A stretch of 9,808 nt of DNA from BM524 sp041554435 (GTDB lineage Bacteria; Bacteroidota; Bacteroidia; Bacteroidales; F082): the NCBI GenBank assembly GCA_041554435.1, contig JBFFLX010000134.1, positions 1 through 9,808 on the forward strand. Direction: 5' to 3'. Positions within the stretch are counted from its first letter, which is position 1. The number at the start of each line of letters is the position of its first letter. Shown piece by piece: positions 1 through 7,807 of this stretch. The notes under the pieces were generated by a model. It searched no databases. It was not told the origin of the DNA and saw nothing but the letters and a program-made list of their open reading frames with translations. The position numbers and the translations under genes are program-made.

Positions 1-242
1 TCGTAAACGAAACAGAAATCACCTTTAATTTAAGGGAATCAAGCAATGTTAATGTTGAAATTTTTGATATTCAAGGTAAAAGAGTTGCTAATCTTTTAAA
101 TAAAGAATTGAATGCCGGAAATCATAGTATTATATGGAATGTTACTGATAACAGAGGAAATTTCCTAAGTTCGGCATATTATATCTGCAAAATTACCACA
201 GCTAAAGAGAGCAAAACCATTAAAATGCTAAAGGCTGAATAA
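1..242 (+). CDS. C-terminal end of a secreted protein with a T9SS type A sorting domain (5'-truncated)
   Basis: The reading frame enters at base 3 and runs 79 codons to a TAA at 240-242; the start lies outside the window. The visible part is a compact beta-rich module of the Por/type IX secretion C-terminal sorting domain type. It has the pattern VNVEIFDIQGKRVANLL (about residues 17-33 of the fragment), then a glycine-containing turn, GNHSIIWNVTDNRGN, a YY(I)C strand and a final K-x-x-K-M-L-K strand near the terminus. In the family this domain directs a Sec-exported protein through the outer-membrane T9SS, where it is cleaved and the cargo is released or attached to the surface. The catalytic or binding part of this protein is not visible, so its function is unknown. 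It appears to be transcribed separately from the next gene, with 191 bases between them. Confidence 0.85.
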   Translation, partial: VNETEITFNLRESSNVNVEIFDIQGKRVANLLNKELNAGNHSIIWNVTDNRGNFLSSAYYICKITTAKESKTIKMLKAE

Positions 243-433
243 GCATTATTTCAGTATTTACAATCCCTTTATGGAATAACTAAAATCCTAGCTAAACAGT
301 AGGGCTTATTTTTAGTGCTACCAAGAGCAAGTAGTCTTTCTCACAAAAAAACAACTTAATTCTTATTGAGTTATTTATTAAATTTGTAATGTAACATATT
401 GCAACTCTTTATTATTTTAGTAGTATAGTTAAT
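243..433. other. Intergenic leader upstream of the LuxC/LuxE-like block
   Basis: This AT-rich spacer of 191 bases holds no convincing ORF on either strand. I see no strong GC-rich hairpin with a T-tract that would terminate the upstream gene. The one recognisable element is the -7-like box at 379-386, listed separately. Confidence 0.5.
379..386 (+). promoter_or_regulatory. Candidate Bacteroidota -7 promoter element for the LuxC/LuxE-like operon
   Basis: TAAATTTG matches the Bacteroidota sigma-70 -7 consensus TAnnTTTG exactly. It lies 47 bases before the first ATG, which would give a leader of about 40 bases. No good TTG -33 element sits at the usual distance (about 19 bases upstream), and in AT-rich DNA such a box can occur by chance. 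The placement directly before a gene block with very short internal spacers is the main support. Confidence 0.4.
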
Positions 434-1765
434 ATGCAAATACTATTTAATCATCGTGTTGTTGATATGTCAGTTGCGAACAATAATTTCTTTTATATGA
501 AAAACTATCCTTTAGAAACAATTATTGCTAATGCCAAAACCCTTTCTCCATTTTATAAAAACCTTTATAAAGAAATTAATGATGATGGCAACTGGAGTTT
601 GGAAGATTTGCCCCTGATTAATCAAAAGTTATTTTGGGAATCAAATAAAATAAAAGAAAACCAATTATTAACAAATGAGCTGTCAGATGGTATTATTTTC
701 AAAAGCGGAGGCACTACAGGTGATCCGAAATTTTCGGCATTTACAAAACTGGAATGGGATACCATGACCGGTACCTTTGGAACTCATTTTGGCGAAAACG
801 GTCTGAACAATGGCGACAGAGTTGCTAACCTCTTTTATGTGGGTCAACTTTATGCAAGTTTTATCTTTCTGAGCGACACCATTGAAAGATGCCCTGTAGA
901 TGTTACTATCTTCCCAATTTCAGGCTCTGCACCGGCAGAGTTTATTTTAAACACCTTACGTGATTTTAGTATTAACGTTGTTTTATGTGTTCCAACAACC
1001 ATTATGACTCTTGCTGATTATGTTAGTGAAAACAAAATAACAGGAATAAACCTTGAGAAAATATATTTCGGCGGAGAAACCATGTACGAAGACCAAAGGC
1101 AGCACCTCAAAGAAGTTTTTCCCGGCGTAGAAATTCGATCGGTGGGATATGCAAGTGTAGATGCCGGTTTGCTTGGCTTTGCCGATGAAAGTTGCGACTA
1201 TAACGAGCACCGTCAGTTTGATAATCATCATATAATTGAAATTATTGACGAACAAACAGGAATGCCAATTAACGAAGTTGGAAAGAAGGGAAAAATATAC
1301 AGCACTAACCTGAGCCGTCTGCTCATGCCCATTATTCGTTATCCTGTTGGAGATAATGGTCAATGGGTAGAGGAAGAGGGAAGTAGAAACCGAAAGTTTA
1401 AAATACTTGGCAGATCAGAGGAAGGGGCCCGCATAGGCCCTATAACTTTCTACGTAGAAGACCTTCAGCATATACTGAAAAAATTTCAGTCGGAATTCAC
1501 ATATTCAAATACGCAAATGATTATCAACCATTATGATCATAAAGACGGACTCACAATTAAAATAGCAGTTTCTGATAAACCTGATAATACTGACATCCTC
1601 ACCAAAAAGTTGATAAATGCAATTTATAAAGAGCGCCATATGTTCGAAGAAGAAATTGCTAAAAACAAAGTTCATCCCATAAAAATTGAATGGTGTCATT
1701 CAGATGAACTAGAAATAAATAACAGAACGGGTAAACTATTGCAAATAATTGATAAACGATTTTAA
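434..1765 (+). CDS. PaaK-like adenylate-forming enzyme (acyl/aryl-CoA ligase superfamily)
   Basis: This 443-residue protein is of the phenylacetate-CoA ligase-like branch of the ANL adenylating enzymes, which convert a carboxylate and ATP to an acyl-adenylate and pass it to CoA or another thiol. Visible motifs are the phosphate-binding loop SGGTTGDPK at residues 91-99, an A5-like YASVD at 239-243, an A7-like RYPVGD at 302-307 followed by an ILGR hinge region, and a C-terminal TGKL-IIDKR segment with a candidate catalytic lysine at 434. It lacks the CxCG cysteine pair found just after the A7 region in both partner enzymes downstream. It is clearly related to the C-terminal half of the 840-aa fusion encoded further on (FKSGGTTG, ANLFY-G-Y, TGKL-IIDKR are shared). 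ATGs at codons 12 and 22 are alternative starts; none has a clear ribosome binding site. Its substrate is unknown. It is the first gene of the block, with an 11-base gap to the next. Confidence 0.8.
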   Translation: MQILFNHRVVDMSVANNNFFYMKNYPLETIIANAKTLSPFYKNLYKEINDDGNWSLEDLPLINQKLFWESNKIKENQLLTNELSDGIIFKSGGTTGDPKFSAFTKLEWDTMTGTFGTHFGENGLNNGDRVANLFYVGQLYASFIFLSDTIERCPVDVTIFPISGSAPAEFILNTLRDFSINVVLCVPTTIMTLADYVSENKITGINLEKIYFGGETMYEDQRQHLKEVFPGVEIRSVGYASVDAGLLGFADESCDYNEHRQFDNHHIIEIIDEQTGMPINEVGKKGKIYSTNLSRLLMPIIRYPVGDNGQWVEEEGSRNRKFKILGRSEEGARIGPITFYVEDLQHILKKFQSEFTYSNTQMIINHYDHKDGLTIKIAVSDKPDNTDILTKKLINAIYKERHMFEEEIAKNKVHPIKIEWCHSDELEINNRTGKLLQIIDKRF

Positions 1766-1776
1766 GCCTGAATATT

Positions 1777-2955
1777 ATGAAAATTAAACATCCACAATTA
1801 CATGTTCCTGATCCTGATAAATTATCTTACGTGCAGGAATTATGTGATTTACAAACGCCTTATGAAGCCAGCGATAAGATGGACGATCTGTTTTTAAAGG
1901 CGATGAAAGAAATAATTTTATGGCATGCCACACAAAATAAATTTTACAGCAATTTACTGAAAATCAATAGTTTTAACATCAATGATATAAATAGCATAGA
2001 TGATTTACAAAAGTTGCCATTTATCCATGCAAACTTTTTTAAGACTCATGAAGTGCCTACTGTTTCAATGGATGATGTGGCTATAACTCTTACATCTTCC
2101 GGAACAACAGGACAGAAAAGTCAGATGTTTTTCGATGAATGGTCGATAAATTCAGGCAGGAGAATGGTAGACTTTATTTATGACTTCTACGGATGGTACA
2201 ATCCTGATAAAAAAACAAATTATATAGTTTCCAATTATGAACCTGAAGCAGGTTCTACAAGAGGTACCACAAATACCTCCATGTTTCTTACACATTATGC
2301 ACCTGCTACCGATATGTTCTATCTGCTTCGTTCCAACGGCAGAGGTGGACATGAGTTTGATATTTTTGGAGCAATAGAGAAACTGAGAGACTACGAAAAG
2401 CAAGGCCTGCCTGTTCGCATGATTGGATTCCCTTCATTTATGTATTTTGTTATTAAGCAAATGGAAGATTTGGGAATTGAACCTTTAAAATTATCAAAAG
2501 AATCTCTAATATTTACTGCCGGTGGATGGAAATCTTATGCCGATCAGCAAATTTCCAAAAAAGATTTTGCCGTTCTGGTGGAAAAGCAATTGGGAATTCC
2601 TCAGCATAGGTGCCGCGATGGCTATGGCTCTGTTGAGCATTCTGTTCCTTATATCGAGTGCTCTGAGCATAATTTGCATATCCCCATTTGGTCGAGGGCA
2701 TTTGTTAGAGATACAAAAACACTGGAAGTAATTGGGGATGAAAAACCCGGTTTTATGTGCTTCCTTACTCCTTACATAACTTCAGTACCGGCCATTAGCG
2801 TAATGATGGGCGACCTTGCAATGATTCACAAACCTGAAAAATGTAAGTGCGGTTTAAAAACTCCTTTCATAGAAATACTGGGAAGAGCAGGAGTATCTAA
2901 AAACAAAAGTTGTGCTGTATCAGCCTCTGAATTATTAAAAAAAGAAAGTATTTAA
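1777..2955 (+). CDS. LuxE-like acyl-protein synthetase / LuxE-PaaK family acyltransferase
   Basis: This 392-residue protein has a length and architecture close to LuxE (about 370-380 residues). LuxE adenylates a fatty acid with ATP, captures the acyl group on a cysteine near its own C terminus, and hands it to the reductase LuxC. Seen here are the nucleotide loop SSGTTG (residues 107-112), a YGSVEH motif (283-288), a Cys/His cluster ECSEHNLH followed by CKCG at 356-359 (a possible structural metal site), an ILGR hinge, and a lone Cys at 379, 13 residues before the end. In Vibrio harveyi LuxE the acylated cysteine is, to my knowledge, Cys364 of 378, essentially the same place. Unlike the two PaaK-like domains nearby, it has no TGK motif at the end, which fits self-acylation rather than CoA transfer. 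One base separates its stop from the next ATG, indicating translational coupling with the LuxC-like fusion. Confidence 0.85.
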   Translation: MKIKHPQLHVPDPDKLSYVQELCDLQTPYEASDKMDDLFLKAMKEIILWHATQNKFYSNLLKINSFNINDINSIDDLQKLPFIHANFFKTHEVPTVSMDDVAITLTSSGTTGQKSQMFFDEWSINSGRRMVDFIYDFYGWYNPDKKTNYIVSNYEPEAGSTRGTTNTSMFLTHYAPATDMFYLLRSNGRGGHEFDIFGAIEKLRDYEKQGLPVRMIGFPSFMYFVIKQMEDLGIEPLKLSKESLIFTAGGWKSYADQQISKKDFAVLVEKQLGIPQHRCRDGYGSVEHSVPYIECSEHNLHIPIWSRAFVRDTKTLEVIGDEKPGFMCFLTPYITSVPAISVMMGDLAMIHKPEKCKCGLKTPFIEILGRAGVSKNKSCAVSASELLKKESI

Positions 2956-2956
2956 A

Positions 2957-5479
2957 ATGGAAAAGTCAATAATAGCAAAAGAGCATCTTTTTAGAGGAGA
3001 ATGGATAAGCAGTGATGAACTTTCTGATCATCTCGATAAACTGGAAGAAATAGTTTCTGCCGACTTATCACAGCAGTTGAATCCGGGGATTTTACTTGCT
3101 GCAGCAGGAAATCTCAGGGATCGGTTAAAAAAAGAAATTCCCGAAGAATGGTTAAACTCACTAGTGCTTTCGGGCCAAACACATGAAGAAGCTTTAAATA
3201 CCATCAACATAATTAGTGAATTTCTAAATCCTGAAGGATTGAAGAAGAAATACATTCGTGAACTCGGAAGTACAGAACCCTTCATCCCAAAACGATTCGA
3301 TTTCAAAACCAATGTTTTCGAAGCATGGGCTCCGTTGGGAACTTTGGTTCATATAGTTCCCGGAAATGCTGCTACAGTAGCACCTCTCAGTGTTCTGGAA
3401 GGCTTAATGGCAGGAAATATCAATCTTCTGAAAAATTCCAGCAAAAATGGAAACTTCCCGCAATTGGTATTAAAGGCCCTGTCTGATGCTGATGAGAGCG
3501 GGCATTTGAAATCATTTATTTATGCCTTTCAGATATCATCCAAACAAAGTAATTTGCTTCAAAAATTATATCATATATCAAACGGTGTTGCAGCATGGGG
3601 AGGTGAAGAATCCATAGCTTCTGTAAAGAAAATGCTAATGCCTTCTGTTAGGATAATCGACTGGGGGCATAAAATCAGTTTTTCTTATGTAGCAAATAAT
3701 CATAAGACAGATCTAAAAAGCATGGAAGCCATAGCCTACGACATTTGTGTTATCGAACAACAGGCCTGTTCCAGTCCTCAATGTTTATATCTGGAAACTG
3801 AAAATATGGAAGAACTAAATCAGTTCGCCGAGAGTTTTTCCAAAATACTTGATAAAGTTTCTAAAACATTTCCTCAAAAATCGCCAAGTATACAGGAATC
3901 GGCAGAGATTTCAGGAATTACTCAGGTAGCCAAAACTTCAGAAGCTTTGGGCCAAAATAAGGTTATAGAAGATAAAGACCATATCTGGAGAATTATTGTG
4001 GATTATAAATCTTCGTTGCGCCCTTCTCCTCTTTACAGAACCATCTGGCTTAAGCCTCTTCCAAAAAACAAAATAGTAAGTGTGCTGGAACCTTTCAGAA
4101 CATATCTGCAAACAGTCGGGCTGGCTTGTTCAAGAAATGAACTTTATAAGTTTTCAACACAATTAATTAATGCAGGAGTCACCAGAATAATGCCTGTGGG
4201 TAAAATGCTGGATGCTTATGATGGTCAACCACACGATGGTGTATATGCTTTGCAGAGATATAGCAGGAGAGTGAGCATAATGCAGGGTGATATTACTAAT
4301 GATATCAGCGATTATAATGAATTAAAGCCACAGGAAGAAATTCCCGGACTTGAGAACCATGCTGTTACAACCAAAGAAGTATATCTGAATCAGAAGATAA
4401 ATGATAAAAATCAGGAGTTATTCTTTAAAAGTGGAGGTACTACCGGAAAACCTAAAAAGGCAATCTATACTTACGATGATTATCATGTGCAAATGCAGGC
4501 AGGTGCCGAAGCATTATTTGCTGCTGGTCTGGAACCTGATAAAGACCGTTGTGCCAATTTGTTTTATTCAGGGCATATGTATGGAGGTTTTATCAGTTTC
4601 TGGTCGATTCTGGAGAATCTTCAGGTAAAGCAGTTTCCGATTACCGCAATCCCCGATTTTGATGAACTCACAGAGCAAATAATTGATAATAAAATAGATA
4701 CCCTGTTGGGGATGCCTTTTTACTTATCCCAACTTTTTGAGAATTCGTATGATAAACTTATTGAATATGGAGGACTCAAAAAAGTGTTTTATGCAGGAGA
4801 ACACTGGCCTGAAGAGCAAAGAAAAAAATACACCCGGGCATTTGGCATAGAGTTATTCAGGTCGGCCATTTACGGCAGTAATGATGCCGGACCCATGGGC
4901 TATGCCTGCAGCCACTGTGAAGGAAGCGAGCATCATGTTCTTACACAGACGCAGTATTTGGAAATCCTGAAAATCGACAGTGATGAAGCAGTTGAAAAAG
5001 GAGAGACCGGTCGTTTGATATTCACTTCAAAATATCGCAAGGGTCAGGAATTAAGCAGATATGAAATTGGTGATTTAGGGCGTTGGATAGAAGGTGATTG
5101 TGAGTGCGGCAGGAAAGCACCCAGATTTGAATTGCTCGGAAGATTTGGAGATATTTTCAAAATGGGCCCCTTGTTTAACTATAATGAATTTGTGAGAGCA
5201 CTGGAAACTGACTTGAATTATACTGGTCCGTTGCAATTAGTTTTAACGTCTGAAAAAGATGGCCCGCAAACAATAAATATGCGACTCGAAAGTAGTTTCC
5301 AAAAAAGTGAAGATGAAATATTCGCATGTATAAGAAATACTTTTCCCACTATTGATATGGTAAATGAAAAGGAAATTCTTATCGATCTGAAAGTAGAGAA
5401 AATCAATGAAGATGTTTTTGAAAAAGTTGCTACTACCGGGAAACTCAAGAGAATAATCGATAAAAGAAACATAAATTAA
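2957..5479 (+). CDS. LuxC-type acyl reductase fused to a PaaK-like adenylation domain
   Basis: This 840-residue protein has two enzyme parts. Residues about 1-442 are a LuxC-family reductase, an aldehyde-dehydrogenase-fold enzyme that reduces an enzyme-bound or CoA-bound acyl group to an aldehyde with NAD(P)H. It shows the APLG-HIVPGNA segment, the nucleotide-binding GGEES at 215-219, and the catalytic cysteine Cys271 in EQQACSSPQ. Its end matches the LuxC C-terminal pattern HDG-AL-RYSRRVSIM. Residues about 455-840 are a PaaK-like adenylation domain with SGGTTGKPK at 492-500, YGSND at 639-643, RYEIGD at 701-706, Cys651/Cys654 and CECG at 715-718 (a possible metal site), LLGR, and TGKL-IIDKR with Lys829 at the end. 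Normal LuxC is about 480 residues with no such domain. The fused adenylation domain lacks roughly the first 45 residues seen in the stand-alone paralogue at 434-1765. No stop codon or frame change interrupts the junction, so this is a true fusion. Combining activation and reduction in one chain recalls carboxylic acid reductases, but no carrier domain is visible. Confidence 0.88.
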   Translation: MEKSIIAKEHLFRGEWISSDELSDHLDKLEEIVSADLSQQLNPGILLAAAGNLRDRLKKEIPEEWLNSLVLSGQTHEEALNTINIISEFLNPEGLKKKYIRELGSTEPFIPKRFDFKTNVFEAWAPLGTLVHIVPGNAATVAPLSVLEGLMAGNINLLKNSSKNGNFPQLVLKALSDADESGHLKSFIYAFQISSKQSNLLQKLYHISNGVAAWGGEESIASVKKMLMPSVRIIDWGHKISFSYVANNHKTDLKSMEAIAYDICVIEQQACSSPQCLYLETENMEELNQFAESFSKILDKVSKTFPQKSPSIQESAEISGITQVAKTSEALGQNKVIEDKDHIWRIIVDYKSSLRPSPLYRTIWLKPLPKNKIVSVLEPFRTYLQTVGLACSRNELYKFSTQLINAGVTRIMPVGKMLDAYDGQPHDGVYALQRYSRRVSIMQGDITNDISDYNELKPQEEIPGLENHAVTTKEVYLNQKINDKNQELFFKSGGTTGKPKKAIYTYDDYHVQMQAGAEALFAAGLEPDKDRCANLFYSGHMYGGFISFWSILENLQVKQFPITAIPDFDELTEQIIDNKIDTLLGMPFYLSQLFENSYDKLIEYGGLKKVFYAGEHWPEEQRKKYTRAFGIELFRSAIYGSNDAGPMGYACSHCEGSEHHVLTQTQYLEILKIDSDEAVEKGETGRLIFTSKYRKGQELSRYEIGDLGRWIEGDCECGRKAPRFELLGRFGDIFKMGPLFNYNEFVRALETDLNYTGPLQLVLTSEKDGPQTINMRLESSFQKSEDEIFACIRNTFPTIDMVNEKEILIDLKVEKINEDVFEKVATTGKLKRIIDKRNIN

Positions 5480-5509
5480 AGCAGTCATGAATTTTAACAC
5501 TTTAAACAA

Positions 5510-6985
5510 ATGAAACCTGTTCAGATTAAAATCTATAATAATCCTGAAAGCATTTCCATTTGTAAACATGCTTTAAAAGAATACTGCCACATAATTGGCT
5601 TTAAAAGCTGGGAAATACATAAACTGACTGTACTTTTTGAGGACTTATTAAATCAATTAATCAAATGCACCTTTATAGATGGTCAGGATGGAGAAATTAT
5701 AATTGATTATTCAAATATTGAAGGTGGTATAGAAATCAAAATCAATGATTTTGGAATTCCTCTTGATGAAGAAACCATTTTAAGTAATGATGGTGATGGA
5801 GAGAATGAATTAAGAAGAATTTACAATATACTGAACGAAGTTGTGGATGAGGTAAAAATTGGGGCAAAGGGTTATAAGGGTAATGAAGTGGTGTTACGCA
5901 AGTTGTTGAAACCCAAAAGAAGACATAAGGTAAACAGTCATGAGAAGGAGGAGGTAGGTCTCGATTCCATAAATGCTGTTTCAGAAGTAAAACTGCTTGA
6001 TACTCATCTGGCAGCCGACATTTCAAGGCTTGCTTATATTGCATATCACTACAGTTACCCATATGAGGATATTTATATTCCTGAAAGAATAAGGGAGAAG
6101 ATGAAGAAGGATATGCTCATTTCCGTCGGGGCTGTGGTTGATGATATAAAAAAGGTAGTTTCACATTCGGCATTGAGTTTTAATAAACCCGGCGATAAAA
6201 CTGCTGAACTGGGAGTTGCATTCACTGACCCTAATTACAGAGGACATGGTTTCATCAACAAAATATGGACCTACCTTATTGAAAAAATTGCAAGAGAAAA
6301 GGAACTTTTCGGGGTATATGCAATGGCAGTATGTACTCATCCTTATTCGCAGAAAGCATGTCATAAAATGGGAATGAAAGATTCAGCATTACTTGTTTCC
6401 AGAGCCCCGGTCATCGAATTTGAATCTATAGATATTTCCAATGCCCAGCGTGAAAGCATAATGATTGCTCTAAAGATTATGGATAAGCCGCCACAAGTTG
6501 TTTATTATCCTCCCAAACATCATAAAAAAATGATATTGGAAATTGCTGGGCATCTTGGTTTGGATGTTAATGTTGGAAAACATCCCTTACTTCATCTGGA
6601 AACTCAACATAACTATGCGAATATTGAAGTTAAAACCGACAAGGTTTTTAGCATAGCCAAAATTTATATTATTCATTTCGGAAAGAATATTCAGAACGAA
6701 CTTGCCGTTGAATTTCATAAATTAAAAGGTCAACGCTTCGAATCTATTTACTTATATTTGGATTTAGCCGATTATCATACGGAGAAATACACTAAGCATT
6801 TTGAGAGTCTTGGGTTTTTCTTTGCGGGACTTATGCATGAACACAATCGCATGAATCTGGTGTTACAATATTTGAATAATCAAAATTATAATTTTAGCTT
6901 GCTGAAGATAGATTCTGACTTTGGTAAGAAGTTAATGAAGTATGTTGAGGTGGAGTGTAAGAAAGTGTCGGAATTTAATAATTAG
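5510..6985 (+). CDS. GHKL (RsbW/SpoIIAB-like) ATP-binding domain fused to a GNAT acetyltransferase
   Basis: This 491-residue protein begins with an anti-sigma-kinase-like ATPase fold (residues about 1-135). It has an N-box-like E44-DLL-N48, a G1 box D80-F-G82-I-P84, and the RsbW-like end VVDEVKIGAKGYKGNEV. A GNAT fold follows (about 155-300), with the acetyl-CoA loop region ELGVAFTDPNYRGHGF at 233-248 including R244-G-H-G247. Residues 300-491 look like a degenerate second GNAT half ending in a motif-B-like LGFFFAGL (434 on). In known families the first domain phosphorylates or sequesters anti-anti-sigma proteins and the second acetylates small molecules or proteins. This combination is not one I can assign a function to. 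It lies 30 bases after the LuxC fusion on the same strand and is probably cotranscribed. The ATG at 5510 is preceded by an AT-rich spacer without a good ribosome binding site. A regulatory or protein-modifying role for the LuxC/LuxE block is inference. Confidence 0.75.
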   Translation: MKPVQIKIYNNPESISICKHALKEYCHIIGFKSWEIHKLTVLFEDLLNQLIKCTFIDGQDGEIIIDYSNIEGGIEIKINDFGIPLDEETILSNDGDGENELRRIYNILNEVVDEVKIGAKGYKGNEVVLRKLLKPKRRHKVNSHEKEEVGLDSINAVSEVKLLDTHLAADISRLAYIAYHYSYPYEDIYIPERIREKMKKDMLISVGAVVDDIKKVVSHSALSFNKPGDKTAELGVAFTDPNYRGHGFINKIWTYLIEKIAREKELFGVYAMAVCTHPYSQKACHKMGMKDSALLVSRAPVIEFESIDISNAQRESIMIALKIMDKPPQVVYYPPKHHKKMILEIAGHLGLDVNVGKHPLLHLETQHNYANIEVKTDKVFSIAKIYIIHFGKNIQNELAVEFHKLKGQRFESIYLYLDLADYHTEKYTKHFESLGFFFAGLMHEHNRMNLVLQYLNNQNYNFSLLKIDSDFGKKLMKYVEVECKKVSEFNN

Positions 6986-7016
6986 GATTCCTATCCATAA
7001 TCCATTTTATTTCTAA

Positions 7017-7024
7017 TATATTTG
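7017..7024 (+). promoter_or_regulatory. Candidate -7 promoter element for the DUF1538 operon
   Basis: TATATTTG fits the Bacteroidota -7 consensus TAnnTTTG. It lies 24 bases before the chosen GTG start, in the 63-base gap after the GHKL-GNAT gene. No clear -33 TTG is present. If real, it makes the DUF1538/P-II genes a separate transcription unit. It also overlaps a TTG at 7022 that could otherwise be taken as the gene's start. Confidence 0.4.
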
Positions 7025-7036
7025 CCCTTCATAATT

Positions 7037-7043
7037 AAAGGAA
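7037..7043 (+). promoter_or_regulatory. Ribosome binding site that decides the first DUF1538 start
   Basis: AAAGGAA lies 5 bases before the GTG at 7049, a good Shine-Dalgarno match in a stretch where most genes have none. It favours the GTG over the in-frame TTG 27 bases upstream. Confidence 0.5.
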
Positions 7044-7048
7044 CTTTA

Positions 7049-7792
7049 GTGAAGTATAAACATTACATTCTTTCCATACTTAGAAAATTCCGACTGGCAT
7101 TTATGGATCTTATTCCAATAATTATCGTAGTCGTTTTTTTCCAGAGTGTTGTTATCAGGCAGCCTTTTCCACAAGTTGGGGAAATTATTTTTGGTTTTCT
7201 CTTTGTGGTAATTGGATTAATGTTGTTTATAGAAGGCCTTGAAATAGGATTGTTTCCCATTGGTGAGACAATGGCATATGCCCTGGCAAAGAAGGGTAGC
7301 CTTTTTTGGTTAATGATTTTTTCATTCGCACTCGGGTTTTCAACCACAATTGCTGAACCGGCATTGATTGCTGTGGCAAAGGAAGCCTCGGAAATATCTT
7401 CGGACGCAGGTTTGATTGATAGTAAACAGAATATCAAAGATTTATATGCTATGGGCTTACGCCTTTCAGTGGCAATATCTGTTGGCCTGGCCATTGTAAT
7501 AGGAGTTCTGCGAATTCTAAAAGGCTGGCCTTTGTATTACTTAATAATTGGTGGATATGTTTTAGTTATGTTAATGACAATTATTGCTCCTGAAGAGATA
7601 ATTGGTTTGGCTTATGATGCCGGCGGTGTTACAACATCCACCATCACGGTGCCTTTAGTGGCAGCCTTGGGAGTGGGGCTTTCAAATGTTATTAAAGGAA
7701 GAAGTCCTTTGGTAGATGGGTTTGGCCTTATAGCCTTTGCTTCACTTTTACCAATGATTTTTGTTATGGCTTATGGCCTGATGTGGTTTTAA
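7049..7792 (+). CDS. DUF1538 family membrane protein, first subunit
   Basis: From the GTG start the protein has 247 residues and is strongly hydrophobic, with about six to seven membrane segments. The two DUF1538 signatures are visible: STTIAEPALIAVA from residue 98 and DAGGVTTSTITVPLVAALG from residue 190. These lie in hydrophobic stretches and look like the conserved core of a transport path. The GTG start is chosen because of the AAAGGAA before it and because the N terminus then aligns with that of the next gene (the L-PI-F-Q segment begins at about residue 20 in both). A TTG at 7022 would add nine residues but overlaps a promoter-like box. Relative to its partner it has a longer loop after the first signature (about residues 112-130). 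I recall a report that a DUF1538 pair from a Halomonas (UmpAB) acts as a Na+(Li+,K+)/H+ antiporter; whether that holds here is unknown. Confidence 0.82.
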   Translation: MKYKHYILSILRKFRLAFMDLIPIIIVVVFFQSVVIRQPFPQVGEIIFGFLFVVIGLMLFIEGLEIGLFPIGETMAYALAKKGSLFWLMIFSFALGFSTTIAEPALIAVAKEASEISSDAGLIDSKQNIKDLYAMGLRLSVAISVGLAIVIGVLRILKGWPLYYLIIGGYVLVMLMTIIAPEEIIGLAYDAGGVTTSTITVPLVAALGVGLSNVIKGRSPLVDGFGLIAFASLLPMIFVMAYGLMWF

Positions 7793-7807
7793 TTATAATT
7801 TTGAATT

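Noticed and set aside
434..5479. A complete bioluminescence (lux) operon
   Set aside because: No luciferase subunit (luxA/luxB) or acyl-transferase luxD is present in the window; only LuxE- and LuxC-like parts are seen.
5487..5513. Eight-codon mini-ORF whose TGA overlaps the ATG of the GHKL-GNAT gene
   Set aside because: The ATGA overlap could couple translation, but the mini-ORF has no ribosome binding site and is short enough to arise by chance.
5218..5569. Minus-strand ORFs across the end of the LuxC fusion
   Set aside because: They are antisense to the conserved TGKL-IIDKR end of the fusion and the start of the next gene, with no recognisable motif.
7022..7048. TTG start for the first DUF1538 gene
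   Set aside because: It overlaps a promoter-like box and has no ribosome binding site; the GTG at 7049 has AAAGGAA before it and matches the partner's N terminus.
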